64,000 nt of DNA. Source: Apostichopus japonicus. Taxonomy: Eukaryota > Echinodermata > Holothuroidea > Aspidochirotida > Stichopodidae. Under the pieces are notes generated by a model. The model did no database searches and was not told the origin of the DNA. It saw nothing but the letters and a program-made list of their open reading frames with translations. Both the position numbers and the translations under genes were made by a program. This document shows, piece after piece, positions 47,601 to 59,822 of this stretch. Numbering within the stretch: the stretch's first letter is position 1; every line of letters starts with the position of its first letter. Where the stretch lies: contig NC_092581.1 in the NCBI RefSeq assembly GCF_037975245.1, positions 8,929,303-8,993,302 of the forward strand, read 5' to 3'.

Positions 47601-50600
47601 CGATAAACCTTTAATGAAATATATGATATTAGGGAGAGAGGGGTGGGGTTGGGTGGGGTTGGGTGGGGGGGGGGGGTGGGGGGAGTGAATCCCTCGTTTA
47701 TCTTACTTTAACTGTTTTCGATACTACCTTCGAACCACTACCTACAGAATCTAGTTTGCATTACTCATTTTACTTACCTCTCACTGACTGCGGTGGTGTT
47801 TAAACTAGATTGTTCTTCGCTGTCCACAATAACTGTTTCATCAGCGACAATCTGTCATCAAATGAGTAAATATTTAAAAATAACGATTTGCTTAAAACAT
47901 ACTTTGGATGTATTGTGAAAGTTAAACTCAAACAGTAAAGTAACGATTTTTTCATACGTAACATTACAACTGCAACGTTAAAAATCGTAAATAAATAACA
48001 AATTAATTTTGCTTTAGCTATTAAATTTGACTCTTATCTCTTAAAATGATTCACATCTTAACCTGTGTTTGAGCACCAATAACTTTAAAGAACTCTGTAG
48101 GAATGCTTATTTCAGTAACCCTGCAGTAATCCGTGTAAATCGGGGCAGCCGCGATGGTTTGGCACATCCGGAAAACGTCACAAGCAACTGTTGAAAAGAA
48201 GTGACACTAAAATTAATACCAAATAATAATACCAAATATTTGACATTTTCATTAAAGAAAAATATCTCTTAACTAATCCGTCTGCTTTCTTCGGTTTCTT
48301 ATACTATAGTATTAAATATTGATGATGTCAACATTATAAGAAAGATGCGAAGTATTGATATGATAAACTGCGAGATTGCCTATTATCTCACCTGTGAGGT
48401 CAAGGGTCAACCCATGAAAGAAACGAGGTCGATAAAGCACAACTTCTTTTCCTGTTGTAGAACAATCCCTGTGTTTTAAACAAAAATTATACCCAAAATG
48501 TGAAGCAGCAAAGAAAGTACTTAGATAATAATGCAATGATTAATTTTTTTTCCAAAATCTTTTGATGATAAATTTTGATCCTTTAATTTAATATTACCAG
48601 CAATAACTACTGTTCACGAAATTAAGCATTACGTGCAAGTGTAATATTTAAAGAATACTTGAATATTTTCTAATTTAATGAGTGGTGTTGTTTCAATTCT
48701 ATGCCCATCCGTGTACTTACCTTGCTGTAGATGGAATAGGAGTCTCCACAAGTCCTTTTTCGTTGTCCACAAAAATTGTTTCATCAACGAGAACCTAAGA
48801 AGCAGACATAAATTTAAGTACTTTATAACAAAATTGATAGTCTAACATAACAAGATATGAAACTGAGCACAACTGACGTAAATATCTTCGTCAAACAAAA
48901 TCTTTTAACGATAGGTTAAGATAAAAAAAAAAGGTTTACCTGTTTAAGATCACCAAAGTATCCAAAGTGAACTGGGGGGATGGTCTGGTCCGAGGGTGTC
49001 TGGTATTGAAGACACCAATAGAGGGCAGCAATCATGATATCGAATGCCCGGGCAACGTCACAAGCAGCTGTTGAAAAGAGAAGGCAAGACGTTAAGACTG
49101 GATAATGGTGAAGTGACGTACGCATGCTCAGATTATGTAAACACTCCTACAATTCATGTCATCTTCTCTGCATTAATGGCATCCAATTAATCATCACAAA
49201 TATCGTATTGTTAATTGTTTACTCCTAATTTATTCAAGAATATTCTTTACTATAAGTTATGTTATTAACATTAGCATACAGGTGATGGCTGCATTTCATA
49301 ACTAAAAACACATAACTTAATTTGGCTTCAGCAGTTAAACTACCAAGACCAACTTCAACAGAATAATTCAGGCCTAATATGCCTCTGCTTTCCTGACCTA
49401 AATATGGACTAGGTAATGATAATATTTCATCTACTTGTAAAGGGTACACTGGTTTAGGTTAAGTAGCTCACCTGAGACGTCAAGAGTCAAGCCAAATAGT
49501 AAATGAGGGCGGTACAGCACTACTGATGTAATTTCATTCCTGGAAAAGGAACGGAATTTTAACAAATTCAGCAATTATAGAAAAAAGTAATCTAAACGCT
49601 GTATTAGACAAAGTTTCAATAAGTTCATCATATGTGAACTAGGATTTTAACATATGATTGCTGATTACAATATTTTCTCCTTACCTGTTATTGCTGATTA
49701 CAATATTTTCTTCTTACCTGTTAGCAGCTGCATCCCTTCTCTCAACCAGTTGTTCTTCGCTGTCCACAAAAATTGTTTCATCAGCGACAACCTGCAAAAG
49801 CAGAAAAAAATATATAATTTGTCATTTAACGTAAATATTTTAGTTTCAGGTATAATATTCGGCATCACAACATCATATCCATTGATTCTGCAAGTAAACT
49901 CAGGCGCCTCCCTCACCTTAAAGAGAAAGTTTTCTCTTGTATCAAGATGGATAGCCGTGGGTTCCTTCAGATCTTGAAGTACTTTACTGGCAGCCATGAT
50001 GGTATCCAAGAACCGAGCAAGGTCAAGAGCAGCTGTGAAGAGAAATGGTGACGTCATTAACCACGTCTGGATGTCAATGTTTCTGTCGATAATTGTTAAC
50101 ATTAAAACCGTAAATTGTCAAACTTAAATGTTCACTCTTCTCTGTGATGCTATTACACCTGATATGATCCAGCCCTATCTTCACATAGAATTAAGTCTAT
50201 ATTATATTTTATTTATTGAATATATGGCTGACCTAACAGGTGGAATGGGAGGAAACTAAATTCGAAAAATTAAACAAATTTCCCGTATTATACCCACCCC
50301 CTACACCCCGACAACCTCCCTTGCACTACCCCCGTCTTCAGTAATTTCCATTCTTACTTCTAACGCTATGCAATTTAAAGCAACTTTCCGAGTTAAGTCG
50401 TAATTTTGGCAATTTTACCAAACTTATCGAAAATATGATTAAGGGTTATTATTCTATGATACTTCTTTTTTATTTTTCTCACCAAATGATTACTTAATGG
50501 ATCAATTTATAGTGTTTTAGTATATTAATAGGAGATACAAAGCAAATGGGACATATTAAACATATTGTGTTCATTATTTGAACTAAACCTTTAAACTTGT

Positions 50601-52303
50601 CAAAAGCTTATTTGAAGACACGTTTCGTGGAACAATATTACTTATGTTTATAAAGACTCACCAGTAACATCAACTCGACGGTGTGGTAAACCGACCGGTG
50701 GTCTGTTAAGAACGAGTTCCTTTCCGGTTGTCAGTATATCGCTAGATATAAATAAAATCATGTGGTTAACTGCATTTCCTTCAAGCAATTTATTTTTCCA
50801 AAATGAATGTTCTAGAGTGTGAGTTTTAGAAATAAAGAGACTGAAAATTAGAAAGGAACTCACGTGGTCAAGGTCAATCCAAGGTCAATAGATGGGAGAG
50901 GAAAAAGACAGAAGAGGAATTTCCTTGCGGCAAACTGGTCCTGTTGAATATATAGAAAATGCAATCAAAATATCAAATTTATTATCCAATGATGATTGAT
51001 AAGTTATTGATTATATCACTTGAAAGTGAGGGCGCTAGCATTAATTTATTTCATTCTTAGGTTAATTGTTAGTGTTAGTTTGCTATATATATATACCGGG
51101 ACTAAAGACTTTTATAATTTACCAAGATTTCAGGAAGATCTTCTACTTGAGATGTTGTTCTGTTCATCTTGTTGATTCTGATCTTCTTCAGATAACGAAG
51201 AATATGTTTTCTTTGTCGGGCATGAGTCTCCACTTTTAACAGAATGATAAATATTGAGCTTGTAAATAATGTGCAATAACATAATAAAAAAACATAATGT
51301 GCAATAACATTTTATATAATTAATATGTTAGAATGTGAGAATTGGAAGGGGGTTTGACATCCCTCATTCACTTATTGTAAAAATACAAAACTAAGACGTG
51401 TCCGTCAAGTACTGACATAATATTTATCTTTGGCTGCTGCAATTATTTCGCCAGTATAATCATATTATATAATGGCAACACTATACATAAAATTACATCT
51501 TCAATATACTTTTGTGAAACAATATATATGAAAAGAGAACGAAATAATGAAATATAAACTTACTTCCTCGGATCTCTCTGATCAGTCTCTTCGCACACCT
51601 CTTCTTAGTCTTCCCGAAGTCGTTGCCTTTCATTAATAACAGATAGAGTTATTTATGCTTCGATAACAGGCTCATATAGTTATATTTTGAATTTGTTAAC
51701 GATTAAGTTAGGGTATGCACGATTCATTAAAATCCGAGAGCACTTCATTTATCAAAATTAAGTATCACCTAGGCCTATAACAAATTTGGGAAATAATATG
51801 TGTGCATGAGAAGGGTACTTCATTTATACCATTCAGATCGATGGTGCATGTATAAGGTTGCTTACAAGATGGTCAAAGGGCATCAATGCCACCGCTCCCT
51901 CCATCTCCACCCCATCCCACTCCCACAACCCTACTCTAACCACCCCCTACTCAGCCGCCATCCACTGTTGAGTGCACCATATTGTTTTAGTGACTGTTGT
52001 TCTAGTCTACTTTAATTCGTGTTTATTATATTTCAATTCATATAACTCTGGTGCAATATCGATGTCCCATTCTTAATATTACAATAAGACCTACCATCGC
52101 AACGAGAACATTCTCCGAAGTTAACTTAAAACACTGGCAAAGGTTGAACCACTTTACCTATAATCTCACGTTAAAATAAGAAGAAAATCATTCTACTCAC
52201 CGACTCCATCTCGCCATTTTTCTCGGATGCTGATCATTAATGCCTCAACGAGAGCAAGAAGCAAGATAAGAACTAAAGCTAATAGTTCAATAAGCAGTAT
52301 CAT
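44628..52303 (-). CDS. Uncharacterised modular membrane-anchored protein, copy C (intact)
   Basis: Twenty exons with the same lengths and phases as copy B: 52303-52201, 51626-51564, 51232-51123, 50940-50864, 50741-50662, 50032-49917, 49791-49718, 49539-49472, 49067-48940, 48794-48721, 48468-48392, 48187-48063, 47851-47778, 47262-47186, 46977-46853, 46632-46559, 46288-46203, 45490-45372, 45179-45088, 44805-44628 (TAA). Total 639 residues. The third module (exon 12, 48187-48063) is the most divergent: VFRMCQ replaces VARMCQ and DYCRVTEIS replaces DYRRITELS. Exon 16 has VEGEEQ where the others have VDSEEQ or VDSDEQ. Exon 18 has WVVPSD instead of WVGPSD. These differences suggest it is not simply a recent assembly duplicate. 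Function unknown. Confidence 0.85.
45891..46172. repeat. Pentanucleotide-rich array in intron 17 of copy C
   Basis: Imperfect accat/accac repeats at the same intronic place as in copies A and B. Confidence 0.85.
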
Positions 52304-52735
52304 GGTTAAAACTCTTCGAGATAAAACACAACTATATCGCTGTATGTATCAATATGAATTGATTGTACAGTACGTGGAAAGTTTATTTGTACACAAAACT
52401 AAAGGTTTTATGTGTGACGAAATAGAGTACTGAGAACTGTGCGTGATGTGCGCGTATCATAGTATGCGTTTGTATTGCAAAGATTTTGTATCTGGTTTGG
52501 TATACACATGGAAATTAAACTGGTTGATTCGACGCAGATTAATGTTATTGCGTGTACCCATGCGTTGCTTTTGCTGTCACGGGTTACTAGTAGAGATCGC
52601 TGAGGTGCTGTAACATATCGCTGCTTTGAACCCGTACCGTCATGTCACGCGTTCGTGCTTACGTATACCGCGTGCGCGCGTTCTCAACTTTGTAGCGCAC
52701 AATGTCCGTCACCAAAATTTACGTCACTCGGGAAA
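52304..52735 (-). promoter_or_regulatory. Putative promoter region of copy C
   Basis: Homologous to the copy A and B upstream regions, with ccgcgtgcgcgcgttctc near 52668. The CRE-type palindrome is altered to TTACGTCA (52719-52726). Homology to the other promoters ends a few bases later. Confidence 0.35.
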
Positions 52736-52809
52736 TCAGTTATTATCATATATTACGTGCTAGCGCTAACATAACGTGCTAGCGAAACTGATAGTTTCAC
52801 GTGTGCTGA

Positions 52810-53500
52810 AATAAAGAAAACTGAGACCTGTGCCTCATGTGAGCGTATCTTATATAGGCCTATGCGTTTGTAGCAACGATTTTGCATCTGGTTTGTATAC
52901 AGTTTACCTGGTTGTGTTGATTCCACAACTTTTATGTATCGGGTGTGCTCATGTATGCGTTGCTTTTGATGTGAGTGTTACTAGTCTGTCAATTTGAACC
53001 AAATAATTTGTATAGAGTCGCATGTGCGGTAACCTATACCACTGCGTTAAACCCGTAGCCGGTGTGACACTTGACGTCACTCACGACACTGGTCATGTAC
53101 ACGTGGTGAGAATGTCTTGTACTTAATCCCAGCGCATTGCAATCTCTGGCTGTGCTGAAATACGCGAAATGTTATCTAGGGAAGGAGATAGTTTAATGAT
53201 AAAATCACGAGGTAATGGACGATTCAGGTGTAGGAATATATAGATGCTTTTTCGTTTTGACAGGTTTCTGTTAGTACTGTAGGATGTAGCTCATATAGCA
53301 CAGCGATAGGCAGGCATATTACTACTACACATGGCCCCCTTTATTCACTTACCATAAAGGAAACTGCATAAAGCTGTAATCCGAATCGGCTTATTTTTCG
53401 CCAACTTAAAGCAAAAATCGTGAGTCTTCTCTCATAATTAGCTCATAGAAATAACTCTAACAGCCAGACCGTAACAAGCCTACAGGAATTTGTACAGTTA
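52810..53500. repeat. Diverged second copy of the promoter and spacer region
   Basis: Same orientation as the copy C promoter. gaaataaagaaaactgagac (52809) matches the gacgaaatagagtactgaga block, then tatgcgtttgta, gcgttgcttttg, a perfect TGACGTCA at 53072-53079, gacactggtcatg, and tcaggtgtaggaatat at 53223. It is much more diverged than copies A-C from one another. No exon 1 is found below it, so it may be the remnant of an older unit. Confidence 0.65.
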
Positions 53501-53811
53501 GCCTTGCTTGGGACTGTGGGCAATGTAGTTGGGTCGTCATAACATGCTGTACGTTCATACATACAGGCATATGCACACACTCTCCGCCTGCATGAATGCA
53601 TAGGTTACGATTATCATCGAAACCAAAAACGGTAGTGCTAAAAGTACGTAAAGCAATCTTACAGTTAACTGGCACTCGATGTAACCAACTTGGATGGAAT
53701 AAACAAATGCTAGCGCCGTTACAAATTATAAACAGTATCAATAACTCATCAATCATTACTGGATAATAATTTCTCGTTTTTGATGGATTTACTGATTTTT
53801 CCATTCCACAG

Positions 53812-56058
53812 GAACAGTTTACAATAAGGAAAGTCCTTATCTGTCTATTTTCTCTCCCACCCAATTGACCTTGGATTGACCTTTACCACGTGAGTGCTTT
53901 TAATTTTCATTTGCTTCATATATGGTGTCTGACTTTATTTGCATTTTACAGTTATTGGTGATGTTAATGATGACGTCTATTGTCAATTTGTTTCCTTCTG
54001 ATTTTGCAGGTTGTCTCCGATGAAACAATATTTTTTGGGACATCGAAGAACAACCTACTATAAAGACAAGAGATTCAGCTGCTAACAGGTAAGAAAGAAA
54101 AACTAGTGTAATCAACACCAACTTTTCTGCCATCTAACTTAAATGAGATAAAAAAAAGATCAATTTATTGAACCTGTTTCGTTAATTTTTCACAAAACCC
54201 GTTTATTCCTTGCTATAATTGCTACATTTTGCTTGCCATTGATTTATTTTCCAGGAATGAAGTTACTTCAGGATGCTGTACCGCCCTCATTTCCCTATTT
54301 TGCTTGACCCTTGACATGTCACGTGAGCATCACGGATTCTCATTAACTTTCCAATTACATCAATCATCACCTATAGTCTTTAGGCTATAGCAATACGTCC
54401 ATATCAGAGATAATAGGCCTACTCTATGTTCATATAAGAATCGGGTGGAAGTTCGTGTTGTATATTAACTGGTGACGCTAATAATGTGTGATATTTCAAA
54501 AGAAATAAACTTATGTATTTTTGTTTTTGTATTGTTTGTATTATGTGAATAACACCATCGAAATGGTTTTGAAGAATTAAGGTGTTAAACGACACACACA
54601 CACAAAAAAAGTTGTAGGGGTTAATTGGATATCACTAATGCAGAGACGATTACATTTTACAATTTTACAAAATATAATTGTGGGTCTGAGCATGCGTACA
54701 TGACTTCATTAATATCCACTCTTGACGTCATGCCATTTCATTTAACAGGTGCTTGTGACGCTGCCCGGGCGTTCGAAACCATGCATGGTTGCCCTCTATT
54801 TGTGTCTTCACTACCAGACACCATCAGACCAGATCGCCCCCCTAGATCACTTTGGAAGGTTTGGTGAATTTAAGCAGATAAACTTTTCCATTTTAACGAT
54901 CAATAATAACGCGTTTTGTTTGACAAACACATTTTCGACAGATGTTCAAATTTCAAATCTAGTTTAGTTAGTCTGTAATTTAGGGTTCGATTGGGCCCTA
55001 AAGGACTAGTCACGTGGGTGGAGCCTAGTGACGTAATCTTCCACGGACTCGATTTAGATGAGGTACATAACGTGCAATCAACCATTACACTTGTTTCAAT
55101 AATATTCATTCCGTTAATGAGTTGACCATGATATTTTGGGATGAGTAAAGAAACTGACATTATACTTGCATTTCTTTTTCATGCGGTGTGCATCATACTC
55201 TGTAGGGGTTATAGGCTGCAGCTTTGTTCTATTTCTCGGAAGACGTCTTTCTTCATTAATAAGCATCCTTCAGTTCACAATATTCATAATATACAGATTC
55301 ATTGTTTGGGCCCGGGAACATATATAAACTGCTACATCAAAGAAGAATCACAGACATTCGATACTCACAAGTTTAAGGTTGGATAATGGATTCCATTCTG
55401 TTCACGATGCAAATAAAGACAATTTATAGAGGGGTTAAACATCATAAAAGAAATAAAAGAGGTGTTTGAAATCATTGTCTATATTCACAGGTTGAAAGCT
55501 GGGAAGTCGGCGATATGTTTGCTATTAACGAGGCTAACTTCGGCTACAAATCAACCTTTGACGAGACCATGTCTCTGAGTACACGAAAAATAAATGATAT
55601 AAAGACTTTGGAACAAGTTTGTGACTTTCGCAACGGGAAACTACTGACAGTTATCAAAGCATATGGTACATTTGGCTCCATACCACGTTATGTGCATTCA
55701 AGATAAAAGGATGTTATTTTCAAATTCCTAAAAAAGGATCAGCTTCATTAGAAAAAAAGTAAGACAAGGAATAAATAATGTGAACGTTCTTATCCCTTAT
55801 CTACGATTTTGTTGAGCATGCGCATTCCTGCCATGTTGTTTGGCCATATACTGTTTCGTGTCTTGTCTCCCTCAGGACATTACTGGTGGAGGATGAAACA
55901 CCAGATTATGTACTTAGAAGGGTAAAGAGCCTGTCGTCTAGCTGATGAAATCGAAGCTAAAAAGAGGGCTGATCAAGCCATCCAGGCAAAACAACCCAAA
56001 AAAGCGTAAGAAGAAGAAGGCCCGACGTCGTTCAAGGAAATCAGAATGTCGATATTAA
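53812..56058 (+). pseudogene. Inverted, truncated relic of the modular gene (copy D)
   Basis: Exon relics run on the + strand, opposite to copies A-C: exon 4 (53812-53889, 1-bp insertion), exon 7 (54010-54088, 5 bp longer, in-frame TAA), exon 8 (54255-54322), exon 9 (54749-54877, donor GT changed to AT), exon 18 (about 54966-55062), exon 19 (55491-55584, 2-bp insertion, donor destroyed) and exon 20 (55876-56058, indels). Many flanking AG/GT signals persist, so this is an unprocessed, not a retrotransposed, pseudogene. Exons 1-3, 5, 6 and 10-17 are not seen. Exons 9 and 18 are separated by only about 90 bp. Confidence 0.88.
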
Positions 56059-57970
56059 TAAAAAAAATAAAGAATAAAAAAACAATAGAAAAGTTGTTAA
56101 AGACTGCATAAAGAGTGTGTAAACTTTTTCAGTTTTGTCTTGTATTGTGCTTGATGTTTGTTTCCAAAATAAATTACAATTATATTTGTATTTCGTCGTA
56201 TTTCTTCTTATTGTTGTCTGTAACATCTATACACCAGCAAGAAAATACTTTTGTGCATGATTTGCTTACCTTATACTTTACGGTCGTTTCACAATGCTTG
56301 GCGCGATTGCGGGTTGGGGTTTGGGGGGGGGGGGGTTGCGGAGGGGCTGGGACTCAGCACCGGGTCGTTTTGAGGGTTTGTATCGCCAGTGTGCTAACTT
56401 TCTCATACATTTAACAATTGTCATGTCATTTATATAAACATTTTCCATTCTATAAAGAAAGACAAAACCTACATTTAGTAGTCCACGTAACTAGCTTTGT
56501 GATTGGTTGAAAGTTTGTCGTTAATCATCAGCCTCCCTCTATGCATGGAGCGGTACCTTACCCAAATAGTTTTGTGTATAGTTTCAAGACAAGAAAGTTG
56601 CGTGCCATGTACGCAAAAGTTAATTAATTCATGTATCCCTTTAAACAAATTGAATTCAATTAATGAATGACTTATCAGTGGGCACATGGGCACGTACCCT
56701 GGCCGCCATATAAGGCCAGTATGAGACGAGAAACTATGGACATACGAAAAGTGAGTGAAATGAGGAGACAATACGTGTATGTATGTCGCAGGGCACAAGA
56801 AAGTAAACCCCGGTCCTGTCGCTGGGAATAGGCTATATCTCAGGTTTTTAATCAAATGAATAAGGTGAAGGAAGGGTGAAGGAAGGGTGAAGGAAGGGTC
56901 CTCTGAGGGATCCCCTCCCTAGACACAGAATAGGGTAAATACATTTGTAAAGCTAGAGTAGATATAATCACGTTCTAGAATATACTGCTATATTGATAAT
57001 GAAATATGAGCCAGCTTTTATTATATTAAAATAGTAAGAACTATTAACAAGAATTAAATAATTACATCTTTTACGTATTTTTGTTTTACATTCAATGATA
57101 TACAAACAATGTATATGCATGAATCTTGTTGAGAGACCTAACATTTAAACTCCATTCTTGAATATAAGATACAGGTTTTCAATGGTATAGTATATATAGT
57201 ACTAAAATAAATGAGAATGTATGAAATATTTATTTAAATATCTCTTATTATATCCTACCCTTTAAGTTTCAAAAACAAATTGAAAAGCAACAATGGTTAT
57301 AATGCATACATTGTGATATTAATGCTATAAAACTAACTCATATACATATGATATGGTTGGGTTTGATTCTTGGTCATGGTGGCATTTTTATTAAAAATGT
57401 GATGCTTTATTCAGTAATGTAATGTGCATTATCGTATCCATTTAGTTTAGTCTCCGTTACAGTCGTTTCGTCTGTGGAAGTTCCTTTCTCCTGAAACGTT
57501 TGCTCCACGTCAACACCAGTACTAAGGTGCGTTATATCCGACCTATGGAGATTAATGAAGGAAATGACGTCATAGACTATCGTGACACTATGGTGGGAAA
57601 GTACAAGACAGACGAGTTTGCGAATACATTATTTTTTTTAATACAACATCTTCCAATTCGAGGTGACGGTTACGTCATGGAATTTACCCCCCCCCCCAAA
57701 AAAAAATTAAATAAATAAATAAAAAAAAAAAACATTTTGCAATATGACACTATAGATTCGCTGAGTTTTGTCATTTTGCACGTACGTTGTGTTAGTCGTC
57801 CCAAAATGTCTATACTGCCCGCTACTCCCCCTCCCCCACCGCCCGCCGTATCTTCACCCCAGCCACAACCACGCACCTGGTAATTTTTCATCTCGCAGCT
57901 AATATCCTCGCGCGGATGCACATAAATAGAATCGTCATGCATGCATTTGTGTATAAATGGCGTTCCATAC
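56059..57970. other. Intergenic region, no gene seen
   Basis: AT-rich DNA with a G-rich run near 56318-56345 and a short 11-bp tandem repeat (gggtgaaggaa, about three copies, 56863-56900). A short reading frame at 57500-57718 has no recognisable domain or splice context. Confidence 0.5.
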
Positions 57971-59822
57971 TTACATGCTGGTTGCCTCTACGTCATCGAT
58001 AGTTTGTTTTAGTGGTTCACCGCGGGTCTCGGGTAGGAAGAGGACTACTAGAGCTGCTACGATGGAACAGGTCGCAAATATGATCAGATGTAGATCATCG
58101 TAGATATCCCCAAGGACAATCATCAGTGGCGCTAGAATACTTCCAACCCTCGCTACGGTCGAACAAGACCCAAGACCAACACCTCTGGTGATAAAAAATA
58201 ACCGTACGTGGGTCAAAGGTCATGCAGCTAAGTGTGGCTTGTGCCGAGTAATATATTCTATTCCGCTAAGAAGTTAAGAACAGTGAACAAATGTGTGACG
58301 AACGCTAACAGGAAAACAGATAAAGTAATGTGGCTATATGGCAGTAATTTGATCTATTTTATGCCAATTAAAAAAAAAGAAGATAAATTCGTGTTTCTTT
58401 GGAAAGCTTTCGTAAACACATATCTGCTTTTTATGATGCATGTGTGTGATCATTATTCACATTAAGCACTTACATTTTGAGAAGCGTGCATACGGAAGGG
58501 CCATAGTTTATAAGTTACACATTTCACGCAAATTTTATTCCGAATCCATATGAATATGTTTTCAAATTGATGTCTTTTTTACTTTTTGATGACCGTTTTG
58601 GCTATAAACGAACGCAAGTATAGTATTATATTTTTATATTAGTATTTCAATCCCCAAATTAGTATCATACATCTACGTGTGACTTCCACTCTTCATATCG
58701 AAGTTTCGGTCTGTAGAACTTTTTTTTTTTTTAGAAACTGTGGGGTTTTTTTTATGTCGGAATTTCAATTCTTTGTCCCGAAATTCCACTATTCATCTCA
58801 AAATGTTGACTTTTTATCTCAAAGGCTTGTTATTTATTTCTACTTCAAACTGCTGTATAGGAAATAATAATTTACATTACAATTTAATTTGTCGACAATT
58901 TTGAAATCCGTAAGTATAAGTATAGTAGGTCACATAAAAATTTGGCAGCTTGCCCACCCCCTCCCATGCCCCAAGATCACCAACCATTAAGCAGGTATAA
59001 ATAAGTCCGAACCGACAATTTTATCACGGAGCCAACAAGTTGTCAAACAACTGGCCTGGTTTTTTTTTTATAGTCAACTTACCTTAAAGTGGTTGGAAAC
59101 AACTCTGTAGCATAGATGTATATGATTGTATATGCAGCAGTTATACAAAACTTCCCTGTCATTGCAAAAGCTGTTATAGCGGTTAAATTACCTGTAAGGG
59201 TTAATAAAAAATCATCTTCGTGAAAAACAAAACATATTTTTAGGTATATTTCGAGCTTAGGCCTAATGCTTGCAGGGTACGAAGACGTTATATGAGATGG
59301 GGTACGGTAAAATGCTGTTTTGCAGAGCCATGCAGGCCTAGTACCAATATATCATGCGTCATTGTTCGTTTTACATTGGGGAGTGGGATATAGGGAGACA
59401 CAGAGGTCCACCATCCCCCCCCCCCCCACCTAGCCACACGCCACCCTCACAACCCGAAGTGGTTATGCCACTATATAATGTTAGATGTATATACACGCCG
59501 GTTAATATCAACGCAACGTAAAATAAGACGTCTTACTAGGAAAATGAGAAACGCTATTATGTGATTAGAGTGTACTGTTACAATTGAAAAGAAGGTTAAA
59601 CTTTACTCACTCAGAAAGGACGTTATCAGACAACATGCTCCGCCGACGAGATAAAGACCAAATAGAGAATACCGTCTGCCAAGAAATGATTGGGTAAGGG
59701 GAATAACTAGAAGATTGGCGGGAAACTCAACTGCAGCAGATATGAAAAACGTGACGTAGTCGTTGTCACCGAGGTCAGCTGTGTTCAGTGAGAGACCGAA
59801 GTAGATTAGACTGTTGACGAAC
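57971..59822 (-). CDS. SLC22-family organic ion transporter, last three exons
   Basis: Three exons join in frame: 59822-59611, 59191-59083 and 58184-57971 (TAA), giving the last 177 residues. SLC22 proteins are 12-helix plasma-membrane carriers of the major facilitator superfamily that move organic cations, anions or zwitterions such as carnitine. Landmarks: FVNSLIYFGLSLNTADLG and DYVTFFISAAVEFPANLL (helices 7-8), FLGRR (the loop before helix 9), YIYATELFPTTLR (helices 10-11), GLGSCSTVARVGSILAPL, and LFLPETRGEPLKQTIDD at the C-terminus. The first exon follows an acceptor (tttggaag|G) that fits the W of the conserved WFVNSL, with the phase-2 junction TG|G. Upstream exons, including the large extracellular loop, lie beyond the right edge or in unrecognised parts of 59823-64000. 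Cation, anion or carnitine type cannot be decided. Confidence 0.93.

Larger units (their letters stand above)
43415..52735. repeat. Tandem unit 3 (carries gene copy C), truncated upstream
   Basis: Starts with the shared boundary sequence and stays similar to units 1 and 2 through the gene and promoter. Similarity stops abruptly at about 52733, just after the CRE-like position, so the hAT-bearing spacer is missing on this side. Confidence 0.85.

Noticed and set aside
53457-53864. 135-codon minus-strand frame
   Set aside because: It overlaps the exon-4 relic of the inverted copy D on the other strand and shows no recognisable domain.
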